A stretch of DNA of 64,000 nucleotides from Pseudomonadota bacterium (GTDB lineage: Bacteria; Pseudomonadota; Gammaproteobacteria; Burkholderiales; Thiobacteraceae). The DNA is taken from assembly GCA_021812385.1 (NCBI GenBank), contig JAKANO010000012.1, positions 39,714 through 103,713 of the forward strand, written 5' to 3'. This document shows positions 41,997 through 50,632 of this stretch, piece after piece; the stretch's first letter is position 1; every line of letters starts with the position of its first letter. The notes under the pieces are model-generated. The model was not told the origin of the DNA, did no database searches, and worked only from the letters and a program-made list of their open reading frames with translations. Made by a program: the position numbers and the translations under genes.

Positions 41997-43571
41997 ATGC
42001 TATTTAACTCTTACACTTTTCTATTTATATTTCTCCCCCTGACATTGCTGGGATTTTTTTTCTTTGCACGCGTTAGCCGCACATACGCCGCCGCGTGGCT
42101 GGCGGCGGCGTCAATATTTTTTTATGGCTGGTGGGATGTTCGTTATGTGCCTTTGCTTCTCGGGTCGATATTTTTTAACTATGCAATTGGTTATACCCTA
42201 GCCACAAAAGCGAAACACGGCTCTGAGATCACAAGAAAAGCACTGCTTTCGATTGGAATTATTGGCGACTTATTGTTGTTAGGGTACTACAAATATGCCG
42301 ACTTTTTTATCCAAGCGGTAAATCAGGGGTTAGATCATCAGATCGGACTTTTAAATATTATCTTGCCGCTTGGCATCTCATTTTTCACATTCACCCAAAT
42401 TGCATTTCTGGTGGATACCTTTTATGGGAAGGTAAATGAATGTCGTTTTATCCACTACTGCCTCTTCGTAACCTACTTCCCGCACCTGATTGCCGGCCCT
42501 GTTCTCCATCACGGAGAAATGATGCCGCAATTTGAAAAGAGAGAGATTTACAGCCCTCAAAGCATTAACTTCGCAGTTGGGATGACAATATTTTTCATTG
42601 GGTTATTCAAAAAAGTTGTTCTCGCAGATGGAATTGCTCCATACGGTAACACCATTTTCAATATGGCAAGCCGTGGAGAATCTCTGGAAATATTTCAGGC
42701 GTGGGGTGGAGCGTTGGCTTATACCTTGCAGCTTTATTTTGATTTCTCTGGCTATTCCGATATGGCCATTGGACTCTCGCGTATTTTCGGTATCAAGTTG
42801 CCACTCAACTTTCATTCGCCCTACAAAGCGATAAATATTATTGAGTTTTGGCGGAGGTGGCATATGACGCTCTCCCGGTTCTTGCGTGATTATCTCTATA
42901 TACCGTTGGGTGGAAATCGGAAAGGGTCTGTGCGGAGGCACTTCAATTTATTTGTCACGATGCTATTGGGAGGGCTTTGGCACGGCGCGGGCTGGACCTT
43001 TGTAATTTGGGGTGGCTTGCATGGTTTCTATTTAATCATCAATCACGCGTGGCGAAGTTTTAGGCAAAGGTTGGGCCACGATCTTAGTCAGTCCACTTTT
43101 ATGGGTAACCTCGCTGCGGGCGCACTAACTTTTTTAGCTGTTGTTGCCGGCTGGGTGGTTTTTCGGGCGCAAAACGTTGATGCTGGGTGGCGCATGTTTC
43201 ATGCCATGGCTGGAGGCAATGGCGTATCCCTGCCAGCAGCTTTCACAGCGCTGCTGGGGCCACTTGGGCCAATTTTCAAAAATGCAGGAGTCGTTTTTAC
43301 GCTGGGGGGCGGCAAACAATTCTTCATGACTTATGTATGGGTAGGGAGTCTTATGGGGATTGCCTTCCTGCTCCCAAACACACAACAACTTATGATGCAT
43401 TTTGAACCAGCGCTAAATTTCATTTCGGATCGGCATGCAGCTTTGAGGGGGAGTTGGCGCTACTGGGTATGGTCGCCTAGTATGGCATGGGCTATTGCTG
43501 TCGCGTTTATTGCTGTAGCTGGCTTGCTGTCACTGAGTCATCCAACCGACTTTCTTTATTTTCAATTTTGA
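41997..43571 (+). CDS. MBOAT O-acyltransferase (AlgI-like)
   Basis: This 524-aa polytopic membrane acyltransferase of the AlgI/DltB class moves acyl groups across the membrane for polysaccharide O-acetylation. The invariant histidine is His329 in LLGGLWHGAGWTF. The N-terminal MLFNSYTFLFIFLPLTLL and the mid-protein FWRRWHMTLSRFLRDYLYIPLGG are family hallmarks (second given in part: RRWHMTLSRFLRDY). The coding sequence is AT-richer than the core EPS genes. The next gene is its likely SGNH-type partner. Confidence 0.92.
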   Translation: MLFNSYTFLFIFLPLTLLGFFFFARVSRTYAAAWLAAASIFFYGWWDVRYVPLLLGSIFFNYAIGYTLATKAKHGSEITRKALLSIGIIGDLLLLGYYKYADFFIQAVNQGLDHQIGLLNIILPLGISFFTFTQIAFLVDTFYGKVNECRFIHYCLFVTYFPHLIAGPVLHHGEMMPQFEKREIYSPQSINFAVGMTIFFIGLFKKVVLADGIAPYGNTIFNMASRGESLEIFQAWGGALAYTLQLYFDFSGYSDMAIGLSRIFGIKLPLNFHSPYKAINIIEFWRRWHMTLSRFLRDYLYIPLGGNRKGSVRRHFNLFVTMLLGGLWHGAGWTFVIWGGLHGFYLIINHAWRSFRQRLGHDLSQSTFMGNLAAGALTFLAVVAGWVVFRAQNVDAGWRMFHAMAGGNGVSLPAAFTALLGPLGPIFKNAGVVFTLGGGKQFFMTYVWVGSLMGIAFLLPNTQQLMMHFEPALNFISDRHAALRGSWRYWVWSPSMAWAIAVAFIAVAGLLSLSHPTDFLYFQF

Positions 43572-43582
43572 ACCCGGCCGCC

Positions 43583-44833
43583 ATGCTTGCACCCCGAAAA
43601 TTTTTATTTGCCCTCACCTGTGGAATTATTGGAGGGATGGTAGTTGTGGCCTGCATAAACTACCTCGTTGATCCCTATGGAATCTATAGCCTGACGGATA
43701 GCGATCAACTCCGCAACAAAAAGCCGACGGCCGCGACAAAAGGACCGATGGTTAAGGCCTATCAACTCGAACGAACAAATGCACGCACCCTGGTGTTAGG
43801 AAACTCGCGCGCCGAGGTCGGGTTTGATCCGCTTGATCCAGGGTGGCCGCAAGGAAATCGCCCTATCTATAATGCGGCATTGCCCGGTACAGGCCCACGC
43901 ACCGCCTTGCTTTACCTGCAACATGCGCTGACTTCATTTCATCCCGATACGATAGTGATGGGCGTCGATTTCATGGATTTTTTGGTGGCGACCAAGGCTC
44001 CAACGAAGACTAACTTACCTCCATCGGAGCTGGAGTCAAGGTTAAGTACTACCTTCGATGGAAACCCAAACCCCTATCGACAGCAGCAACAGTTGCGTGA
44101 TATTGCCGCCACAATATTTTCTCTAGATGCCCTGTTAGATAGCATTCAAACAATTGCTGCACGCAATGATCCCTTTGCGGTGGATCTTACCCCTCGGGGA
44201 TTTAATCCAATGAAAGATTACATTCGTATCGCGAGAGAAGAAGGGTACCGTGCAATTTTTCTCCAGAGGGACGAGGAGAATATAAAAGCCTATCTCAAGC
44301 GGCCGCATTCGATATATCTCGAAAACTCAACAACGTCTCCACCGCTTGACGATATAAGGCACATTATTGTGCTATGCAAAAAAAACAATATTCGGCTTAA
44401 GTTGGTCATTTATCCTTACCATGCACGTTTGTTGGAAATCATTGATGCCACAGGCCATTGGGATGCCTTCGAGCAGTGGAAAATGGCTCTTGCGCGAATC
44501 GTCCAAGAAACCGCGCCAAGCCTTGTAACACTCTGGGATTTTAGCGGCTATAACGCTTATACAATGGAGCCTGTTCCGGGCAAGCGCGACATGCAGGCCC
44601 AAACCAAGTGGTATTGGGAGGCTGGGCACTTCAAGAAAGAATTAGGTGGTGTGATCTTGGGCAGAATGTTTTCCACGCGCCACACTGCGGAGGATGCTGC
44701 GAACTCCTTCGGGAGCGTGGTGACACTAGAAATGCTACCGCATCACCTCGAAAATATTCGTCGCCAACGTAATATTTATTGGCAGCGATTTCCCTCGGAT
44801 GTTACTGTGATTCGCTCCATAGTTCGGAAATGA
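43583..44833 (+). CDS. SGNH/AlgX-like putative O-acetyltransferase partner of MBOAT
   Basis: This 416-aa protein is anchored by one N-terminal transmembrane segment (about residues 7-27), with the rest periplasmic. LVLGNSRAEVGFDP places a candidate nucleophile at Ser75 (GNSR in place of GDS). EAGH (residues 346-349) fits the ExxH/DxxH block V of SGNH enzymes. Its position 12 bp after the MBOAT gene matches AlgI-AlgJ/AlgX and PatA-PatB type pairs. The ATG at 43583 was chosen because the longer frame lies inside the MBOAT gene. Activity is an inference. Confidence 0.75.
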   Translation: MLAPRKFLFALTCGIIGGMVVVACINYLVDPYGIYSLTDSDQLRNKKPTAATKGPMVKAYQLERTNARTLVLGNSRAEVGFDPLDPGWPQGNRPIYNAALPGTGPRTALLYLQHALTSFHPDTIVMGVDFMDFLVATKAPTKTNLPPSELESRLSTTFDGNPNPYRQQQQLRDIAATIFSLDALLDSIQTIAARNDPFAVDLTPRGFNPMKDYIRIAREEGYRAIFLQRDEENIKAYLKRPHSIYLENSTTSPPLDDIRHIIVLCKKNNIRLKLVIYPYHARLLEIIDATGHWDAFEQWKMALARIVQETAPSLVTLWDFSGYNAYTMEPVPGKRDMQAQTKWYWEAGHFKKELGGVILGRMFSTRHTAEDAANSFGSVVTLEMLPHHLENIRRQRNIYWQRFPSDVTVIRSIVRK

Positions 44834-44849
44834 AACGGTTAAAATATTC

Positions 44850-45911
44850 ATGCTAAAACTGTTGAAAGCGCAATTTCTTCGCACCCTCTCTGGATTAGTG
44901 GAAACGCCGGTAGTGCGTGAGTCTCTATACCACTCAATGCGCGATTTGTTTACTCAGCCTAGAGCCACATCATTGCGGGGATTGCGGCCACATCCGGTAC
45001 CGAGCGCCTACCGCGCGCCCGGTAGTCCACAACAGGCAAGAGCCTCCGTCAGCCCTATCTTCATCACAGCGCGCTTTCGTTCTGGATCCACATTCCTGTG
45101 GCAGTTGTTCAGAAAAATAGATGCCATAACCTGCTATTACGAACCTTTGAACGAGCGCCGCTGGTTTATGGAAAACGATGCCTACAAAGTGGATGACACC
45201 CATTTGGGTGTCGGGGATTATCGGCGTGAATATCAAGGTATGGCTGACCTGGAGAAGGTGTTCGATATGAACTGGCCGTTTCGGTATCTCTATATGGATG
45301 CGACGCACCATGATCCAAAATTGGTGGCTTATATCGACGCCCTGATCGAAAGGGCACAAGGGCGCGCGGTATTACAATTCAATCGGGTGGATTTTCGTCT
45401 TCAGTGGTTGAAGGCGCAATATCCTGCAGCCAAGATTTTGCATCTTTATCGAGATCCCAGAGAGCAGTGGATGTCTATCATGGGTAAGGGTGGGGGGATC
45501 GGCCTGAGTTTTCGATACCATGACAAGCAACTCTGGGGCAAAGATGATTTTTATACGCTGCAATGGGCGAACGATCTGCGGCATGTGTTCCCTATTTTGG
45601 AGCCGGCGGAGCGCCATCCCTATGAAGTGCACTATTTATTGTGGCGGTTATCGTATTCGTTTGGAAAGTCGTTTAGCGACGCTTCGATCGGCTATGAAGA
45701 TTTGGTTGCCAATTTCGAGGACGTTCTCTCCGGCGTGTTGCCTCAATTGGGAATACACAATGCAGACCTAGCCGAACTTGCCAAGCTTAATCAAGGGCGG
45801 GTGAAAAGTCGGTGGAAGGAATATGCGCCGGAAGATTGGTTTGCAGAAATTGAGTCACGCTGCGATCGCCAAATTGAGGCGTTCTTTTCGGCGCTTACCC
45901 CAGAAAAATAA
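44850..45911 (+). CDS. Second PAPS-dependent sulfotransferase
   Basis: This 353-aa cytosolic sulfotransferase has the PAPS loop ITARFRSGSTFLWQLF (Arg77-Ser-Gly-Ser-Thr81), LHLYRDPREQWMS for the 3'-phosphate site and IGYEDLVANFEDVLSGVL further on. It is unlike the sulfotransferase at 34866 in length and sequence, so it probably modifies a different position. It follows the O-acetylation pair by 16 bp and precedes a glycosyltransferase by 2 bp. Confidence 0.85.
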   Translation: MLKLLKAQFLRTLSGLVETPVVRESLYHSMRDLFTQPRATSLRGLRPHPVPSAYRAPGSPQQARASVSPIFITARFRSGSTFLWQLFRKIDAITCYYEPLNERRWFMENDAYKVDDTHLGVGDYRREYQGMADLEKVFDMNWPFRYLYMDATHHDPKLVAYIDALIERAQGRAVLQFNRVDFRLQWLKAQYPAAKILHLYRDPREQWMSIMGKGGGIGLSFRYHDKQLWGKDDFYTLQWANDLRHVFPILEPAERHPYEVHYLLWRLSYSFGKSFSDASIGYEDLVANFEDVLSGVLPQLGIHNADLAELAKLNQGRVKSRWKEYAPEDWFAEIESRCDRQIEAFFSALTPEK

Positions 45912-45913
45912 TT

Positions 45914-47062
45914 ATGAATATTAAAAAAGGTATTCTGGTAATTACAGATATTTTTTCTCCAATTAGGGGCGGAACGGCGGTGTGGTTCGATGAGGTATAC
46001 AGCCGTCTAGGAGGGAAGGAAATTCACATTGTGACGGGTGAAACACCCGGTTCCGAGGAAGTGGATAGGCACCATCCAAACACCATTCATCGAGTGTTAT
46101 TGAAACATAGTAAGTGGCTGCGTCCGTATTCATTGCCGATTTATCTGAACCTCGCCCGTGCTTGTTTGGGGGTGGCGCTTAGGAATAGAATCAGATCGGT
46201 GCACTGTGGCAAAGTTCTACCTGAGGGCCTGATAGGGTGGATGGTTGCCACGTTATTTCGCATACCCTTGGTGATCTATGCGCACGGCGAGGAAATTACC
46301 ACTTGGAAAAAATCGAAAAGACTTTACCCCATGCGGTTTTCCTACCGGCATGCAGACAAAGTCATAGCCAACAGTGAATTCACCCGTGAGGAACTCCTCA
46401 AGCTTGGCGTCGATGCTGCGCGCATCGAGATTATTTCCCCCGGCGTGAATTTAGAACGCTACCAACCAGAGAATGCAAAGCGTGGCTTGCGAGAGTCACT
46501 GAATATTCACCCAAATCAAAAACTCATCCTGTCGGTCGGCAGGTTGAGCTTGCGTAAGGGGTTCGACCAAGTAATTCGCGCGCTTCCAGGCCTTCTGCGC
46601 AGTGGCGTAGATGTGCATTACGCAATCATTGGTAAGGGTGAGAGCGCGGATCATTTGAAGTTGCTAGCACAGGAAATGGGCGTGCAGGAGCGCGTGCATT
46701 TTCTTGGCAGCGTCATGGATGAAGCATTGCCTGGTTGGTATTACACCTGCGATGTATTTGCGATGCCAAACCGCGAGATTGATGGCGACACCGAGGGCTT
46801 CGGCATGGTCTTCCTGGAGGCCGCCGCTTGCGGTAAGCCCACGATTGCAGGCGAGGCAGGGGGGACAGGAGCGGCAGTATTGAATGGGGTAACAGGCCTT
46901 CGGGTGAATGGTTCATCAATTGATCAAGTTCAGCAGGCGCTGGAAAAATTGCTGTCAGATGATACCTTGAATGAAAAACTTGGGCAGGCCGGATTGAAAC
47001 GGGCTCAGAATTTATTTGATTGGAACATGGTTGCACAAAAGACAGCATCGATTCTGGACTGA
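45914..47062 (+). CDS. GT4-type glycosyltransferase
   Basis: This 382-aa GT-B enzyme has FSPIRGGTAVWFDEVYSRL at the N-terminus, IYAHGEEITTWKKS in the acceptor half, ISPGVNLERYQP, LSVGRLSLRKGFDQVI and FGMVFLEAAACGKPTIAG with the EX7E-type glutamates in the donor half. It starts two bases after the sulfotransferase stop. Sugar specificity is unknown. Confidence 0.88.
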   Translation: MNIKKGILVITDIFSPIRGGTAVWFDEVYSRLGGKEIHIVTGETPGSEEVDRHHPNTIHRVLLKHSKWLRPYSLPIYLNLARACLGVALRNRIRSVHCGKVLPEGLIGWMVATLFRIPLVIYAHGEEITTWKKSKRLYPMRFSYRHADKVIANSEFTREELLKLGVDAARIEIISPGVNLERYQPENAKRGLRESLNIHPNQKLILSVGRLSLRKGFDQVIRALPGLLRSGVDVHYAIIGKGESADHLKLLAQEMGVQERVHFLGSVMDEALPGWYYTCDVFAMPNREIDGDTEGFGMVFLEAAACGKPTIAGEAGGTGAAVLNGVTGLRVNGSSIDQVQQALEKLLSDDTLNEKLGQAGLKRAQNLFDWNMVAQKTASILD

Positions 47063-47192
47063 TTTAGCCGGACTATAGCTCGGTGAGGAATTTCCCGGTC
47101 GGCTCTCGCGCCCCATGTAAGAATATGAGATGCAAGTTATAGTGGCGTTTTTAAAGGCTTCCTTCTGTCGAAGGGACGTGTTGGGGGATATT

Positions 47193-48008
47193 ATGTTGCG
47201 CAATTTTTTGCTTCCTATCGGTATTTTGGCCGGTCTTTTTTCCGTTAGCTTGCCCGCTAATGCATATGAATATCCCACGCCCACAGCGCTGGAGTTGCAA
47301 ATCCTGCCGCCGTATTGCAGAGACACTCCGGTTATCAGCAAACAGTTGGGCCATGAACAAGCTAGATATGGTAAGCATGATGCTGAGACACAAGGTTATG
47401 TCGAGATGTACGGCGATCATTTTTGGAATTTTCATCATTATTGTTTCGGGTATTTGCATTGGAATCGTGCGTATATGGCAAAAAATTCTAATCAAAAAAA
47501 CGACCTGCTTAACATGGCAATAAAGGAGTTTGATGTTGTTTTAGATGGAATTGAGCCTATTGACCCTAGATACTTTCTGCTACCAGAAATGCATACAAAT
47601 AAAGGAAGGGTTTACTTGTTGCTTAAAGAGGAGGCCGCGGCCATTGCGGAATTCAAGAAAGCAATTTCACTGAAAGCGGATTACGCGCCAGCATATATTT
47701 TCTTGAGCGATTATTACGAAGACAAAAACAAGAAAGAGTTGGCGCTACAAACACTCGAAGAAGGCCTGACAAATAAGCCTGACGCGAAATCTTTGCTTAG
47801 GAGGTATAAGCGACTGGGAGGGAGGAAGGTGTTTGTGGTGACTGCCCCAGAAGAAACTAAGTCGGAGCTAAAAGAAAAGGATACGGCTGAAACAAAAGAA
47901 ACGCCAATCCAGGTGGATGATAAACCGGAAACCCAACAAAATACGGCTTCAGAGCCCAGCAAATCCGGGGCGAATAAGGATAATCCCTATTGCCGTTTTT
48001 GTCCTTGA
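47193..48008 (+). CDS. Secreted TPR protein with C-terminal CRFCP motif
   Basis: This 271-aa protein has a signal peptide (MLRNFLLPIGILAGLFSVSLPANA). It has an N-terminal Cys/aromatic-rich segment (LQILPPYC, FWNFHHYCFGYLHWNRAY) and TPR-like helices (residues about 110-200), then a low-complexity K/E/T/P region. It ends NPYCRFCP, giving a terminal Cys pair. The ATG at 47193 has GGGGG upstream. Similar TPR proteins occur in exosortase EPS loci, but the function is not known. It may assemble with export machinery in the periplasm. Confidence 0.7.
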   Translation: MLRNFLLPIGILAGLFSVSLPANAYEYPTPTALELQILPPYCRDTPVISKQLGHEQARYGKHDAETQGYVEMYGDHFWNFHHYCFGYLHWNRAYMAKNSNQKNDLLNMAIKEFDVVLDGIEPIDPRYFLLPEMHTNKGRVYLLLKEEAAAIAEFKKAISLKADYAPAYIFLSDYYEDKNKKELALQTLEEGLTNKPDAKSLLRRYKRLGGRKVFVVTAPEETKSELKEKDTAETKETPIQVDDKPETQQNTASEPSKSGANKDNPYCRFCP

Positions 48009-48032
48009 TGGCAAACAGAAAGGCAATGCGTA

Positions 48033-49031
48033 ATGAAGCTTGAGCAGGCACCTTGTGATTTGTGTGGCAGTACAGATGTTGAGCTTGTTGCCACTTTGCC
48101 TGATCCCGAGAGGATTGCACCGGGTGAGTTTGATGTTGTGTTATGCAGGCATTGCGGTCTGCAGTTTGTAAATCCGCGCCCAGACAAATCAGCTATTGGC
48201 GCTTGTTATCCCGTTAGCTATTACGCGTATTCCGGCCATCAGAAAACTGCGCAGCGGCCCACGTTACGAAAAAAAATAAAGGCTGCGATCCGATCAAGTA
48301 GGGCGCTCTCCACCATGGCTTCATACCTGCCGGGAGTGTGTGCGGCGGCTATAGACACGCCTTTTGAGGAAGACTTTAATTATTGGATGCCGTCTGGAGC
48401 TATTCTGGAAGTGGGGTGCGGGTCGGGTGGGGTACTGGATATCATGCAGAATAATGGCTGGCGTACTGTCGGTATAGAACCCAGCAGCGAAGCGGCCTTG
48501 TTAGCCCAGGCAAACGGACACCAGATTTTTGTTTTAGGTGGAGATGATGAATATCCAGAGGGGCTGACCCAACAATGTTTTGATCTGATTTACCTCAGCC
48601 ACTCCCTAGAGCACATGCACTTCCCATCCAGAAGCTTGAAAAATCTCGGGTGCTTACTAAAGCGCTCTACCGGTAGAATGGTGATTGAAGTGCCTAATGC
48701 GGAATCGTTATTGACCTATTTATTTGGGGAAGTGACGCCGATTTATGATGTACCGCGCCATCTTTATTTCTTCAGTCCAGATACGCTCTCGGCTATGTTG
48801 AAGAAGGCGGGCTATCACATCGAGTCTATGCGGGTGTTTTCCAGGCCTAATCAATTTGTTCGGTGTTTCAAGTCGAATACAAGGCGCTTTTCCTTTGTGC
48901 CGTGGCAGCTTAAGGCTGACAAGAATATTAGCTCACCGGAATTTCTTGCTGCCATGAAATCACTCTCTAAATATGCAGAACAGGCCAATCTAGGGGCGGC
49001 AATCAGGGTAGTCGTAAGTAGACCTGATTAA
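48033..49031 (+). CDS. SAM-dependent methyltransferase with N-terminal zinc-type domain
   Basis: This 332-aa class I methyltransferase has N-terminal CDLCGS and CRHCGLQF pairs, likely a zinc site. Motif I is LEVGCGSGGVLDIM near residue 125, and HSLEHM follows. It resembles C-methyl or O-methyltransferases of sugar-modification pathways. The stop overlaps the stop of the minus-strand glycosyltransferase-pseudokinase gene (shared TTAA), so the two transcripts converge tail to tail. Confidence 0.85.
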   Translation: MKLEQAPCDLCGSTDVELVATLPDPERIAPGEFDVVLCRHCGLQFVNPRPDKSAIGACYPVSYYAYSGHQKTAQRPTLRKKIKAAIRSSRALSTMASYLPGVCAAAIDTPFEEDFNYWMPSGAILEVGCGSGGVLDIMQNNGWRTVGIEPSSEAALLAQANGHQIFVLGGDDEYPEGLTQQCFDLIYLSHSLEHMHFPSRSLKNLGCLLKRSTGRMVIEVPNAESLLTYLFGEVTPIYDVPRHLYFFSPDTLSAMLKKAGYHIESMRVFSRPNQFVRCFKSNTRRFSFVPWQLKADKNISSPEFLAAMKSLSKYAEQANLGAAIRVVVSRPD

Positions 49032-50632
49032 CCGGCGAGTAGTTGTAAAGCCTGGATGGCGTCGGCCGGGCGTTTGCTCGGTTCTTTTTGCATGCAGCTG
49101 GATAGCAAGCCATAAAGCGCGTTATCACTCTGCCGGATGTCTTCAAGGTTCGCTTGATTGTCAGTCTCGCCCGCGCGCAACAATTCCCCAGATAGATTCG
49201 AGCCGGGTCGCATGAAAGACGCAGTGACGGCCGCAGCAGAATAAATATCTGACTGCATCGATGCAGGCTGGCCGGCAATTACTTCGGGCGCAATGCATTC
49301 AAGATAGCGGCGGGCAAAAATCTCACGAACATCCTGACGAACCCACCGGTTAAGCGCGCCTGAAAGCTGGGTAACTAGATTGTCTTTGGATATTTGTGTG
49401 AAATCTTGTCCCGTACACGGCTCGGTGCCGAGCCATGCAAGATGAAGTGCGCCGGTCTGCTGATCGACATAGACATTCTCCGGACGGACTTTGTTATGTA
49501 CGACAGCTTTTTCATGCAGTATCTTCAATTGGTTAAGAATAGCCTGCATGAGCGTGCGTGGAGAGGGCTGTTTTGGTAATTCAAAGAATCTCATCTCGCG
49601 TAAATTTGGCATGAAACGCCAAGGGGATTCAATCCACACGGGTTTTCCTTCACGATTGCGGAGTAGGGTAGGCGCCAATTCGATCTTGCCACCGGCCTTG
49701 TAAATTCCCGCAATCTGTTCTACTCGCGCCGCCGCTCGATCGGCATCCCATCCCATACGCCGTGCATCATCGAAGGTATAAATGGCAACATGAGTGCCAT
49801 CTCGCCTTATCCCTTCATGCACGAATTCGGTTCCCCAGCGAATGGGGGCAATCATTCTAGCGGCTTGCCCAAACTGGTGGCGCAGATAGTCCGGAAACCT
49901 TCGCATGTGATAGCCGAGTGCATGCTGAATGCGTTCGACTGGGTTTGTTCCCACGAAATCAAGTGCGGTAGTCGTGTCATCGGTTGCGTAGGCGCCAAGC
50001 AAACCAATGTTCTGCACATAGCTGGGTACCATGCAGAATATGGGATAGCCCTTCAATCGCATCCAGTGTGAATACACCGTATCGTATGCGATACCCTCAT
50101 CGCGGAAAGGCCCCACCGCACTATATACGCTACGGGGTATCAGCCAGTTAAGCGCAGGTTGTTTCCATTTCAGGAGCAGTCGCATTCCACCGGCCAGAAC
50201 TTCCTCGAACGGTATCCGGTAAGGCATATTGAGAGCAGTAAAGACCCCTTCTCGTCCAATCTCTTGGCAGCTATGAAAAGCGTGCGTTAGCTGGGTTAGC
50301 CAATCGCGATGATAAATAACATCATCATCCACATTTAAATAAAATGGGGTATCAGCAAATTCTTCAGTAATTTGTTGATAAATATCTTGCTGCGCTAAAT
50401 TGGGCCCCTTGTTTTGCTCACCGAAAATAATCCGAACCCGATGATCCTGGCTTGCAATTGATTTCAGGTAGTTGCGTAACGCTTGATTCGGTGAGCAATC
50501 ATCATAAATGATGACCTGGACGTTATCAGGAAGGTCGCTTGCTAGCAGGCTGGGTATGCTACGGGTGATATAGTCCATATCGTGCGGCGCATCACCCGCC
50601 CAGGTTTTCATCACCAAAGGTACTTTGGTCAT
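49028..50632 (-). CDS. GT-A glycosyltransferase fused to a pseudokinase domain
   Basis: This 534-aa fusion has an N-terminal GT-A domain (about residues 1-265) with IIYDDCSP and the DXD region VDDD at 101-104. Residues from about 270 to 534 follow a protein-kinase fold: a beta-strand lobe with VAIY (282-285), catalytic-loop-like VVHNKVRPEN (377-386), APE (448-450), SDIYS (461-465) and EPSKRP before the last helix. The catalytic Lys (VAIK), Asp (HRD) and Asp (DFG, here WLG 400-402) are all replaced, so kinase activity is unlikely. Asn386 is retained. The domain may bind nucleotide or act as a scaffold. The gene overlaps the sulfatase-like gene by 4 bp (ATGA). No matching named architecture is known to me. 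Confidence 0.85.
   Translation of the reverse strand: MTKVPLVMKTWAGDAPHDMDYITRSIPSLLASDLPDNVQVIIYDDCSPNQALRNYLKSIASQDHRVRIIFGEQNKGPNLAQQDIYQQITEEFADTPFYLNVDDDVIYHRDWLTQLTHAFHSCQEIGREGVFTALNMPYRIPFEEVLAGGMRLLLKWKQPALNWLIPRSVYSAVGPFRDEGIAYDTVYSHWMRLKGYPIFCMVPSYVQNIGLLGAYATDDTTTALDFVGTNPVERIQHALGYHMRRFPDYLRHQFGQAARMIAPIRWGTEFVHEGIRRDGTHVAIYTFDDARRMGWDADRAAARVEQIAGIYKAGGKIELAPTLLRNREGKPVWIESPWRFMPNLREMRFFELPKQPSPRTLMQAILNQLKILHEKAVVHNKVRPENVYVDQQTGALHLAWLGTEPCTGQDFTQISKDNLVTQLSGALNRWVRQDVREIFARRYLECIAPEVIAGQPASMQSDIYSAAAVTASFMRPGSNLSGELLRAGETDNQANLEDIRQSDNALYGLLSSCMQKEPSKRPADAIQALQLLAG

Noticed and set aside
47140..47195. Sigma-54 promoter before the TPR gene
   Set aside because: GTGGCGTTTTTAAAGGC has GG-N11-GC spacing, one base too long, and a second match overlaps the start codon.
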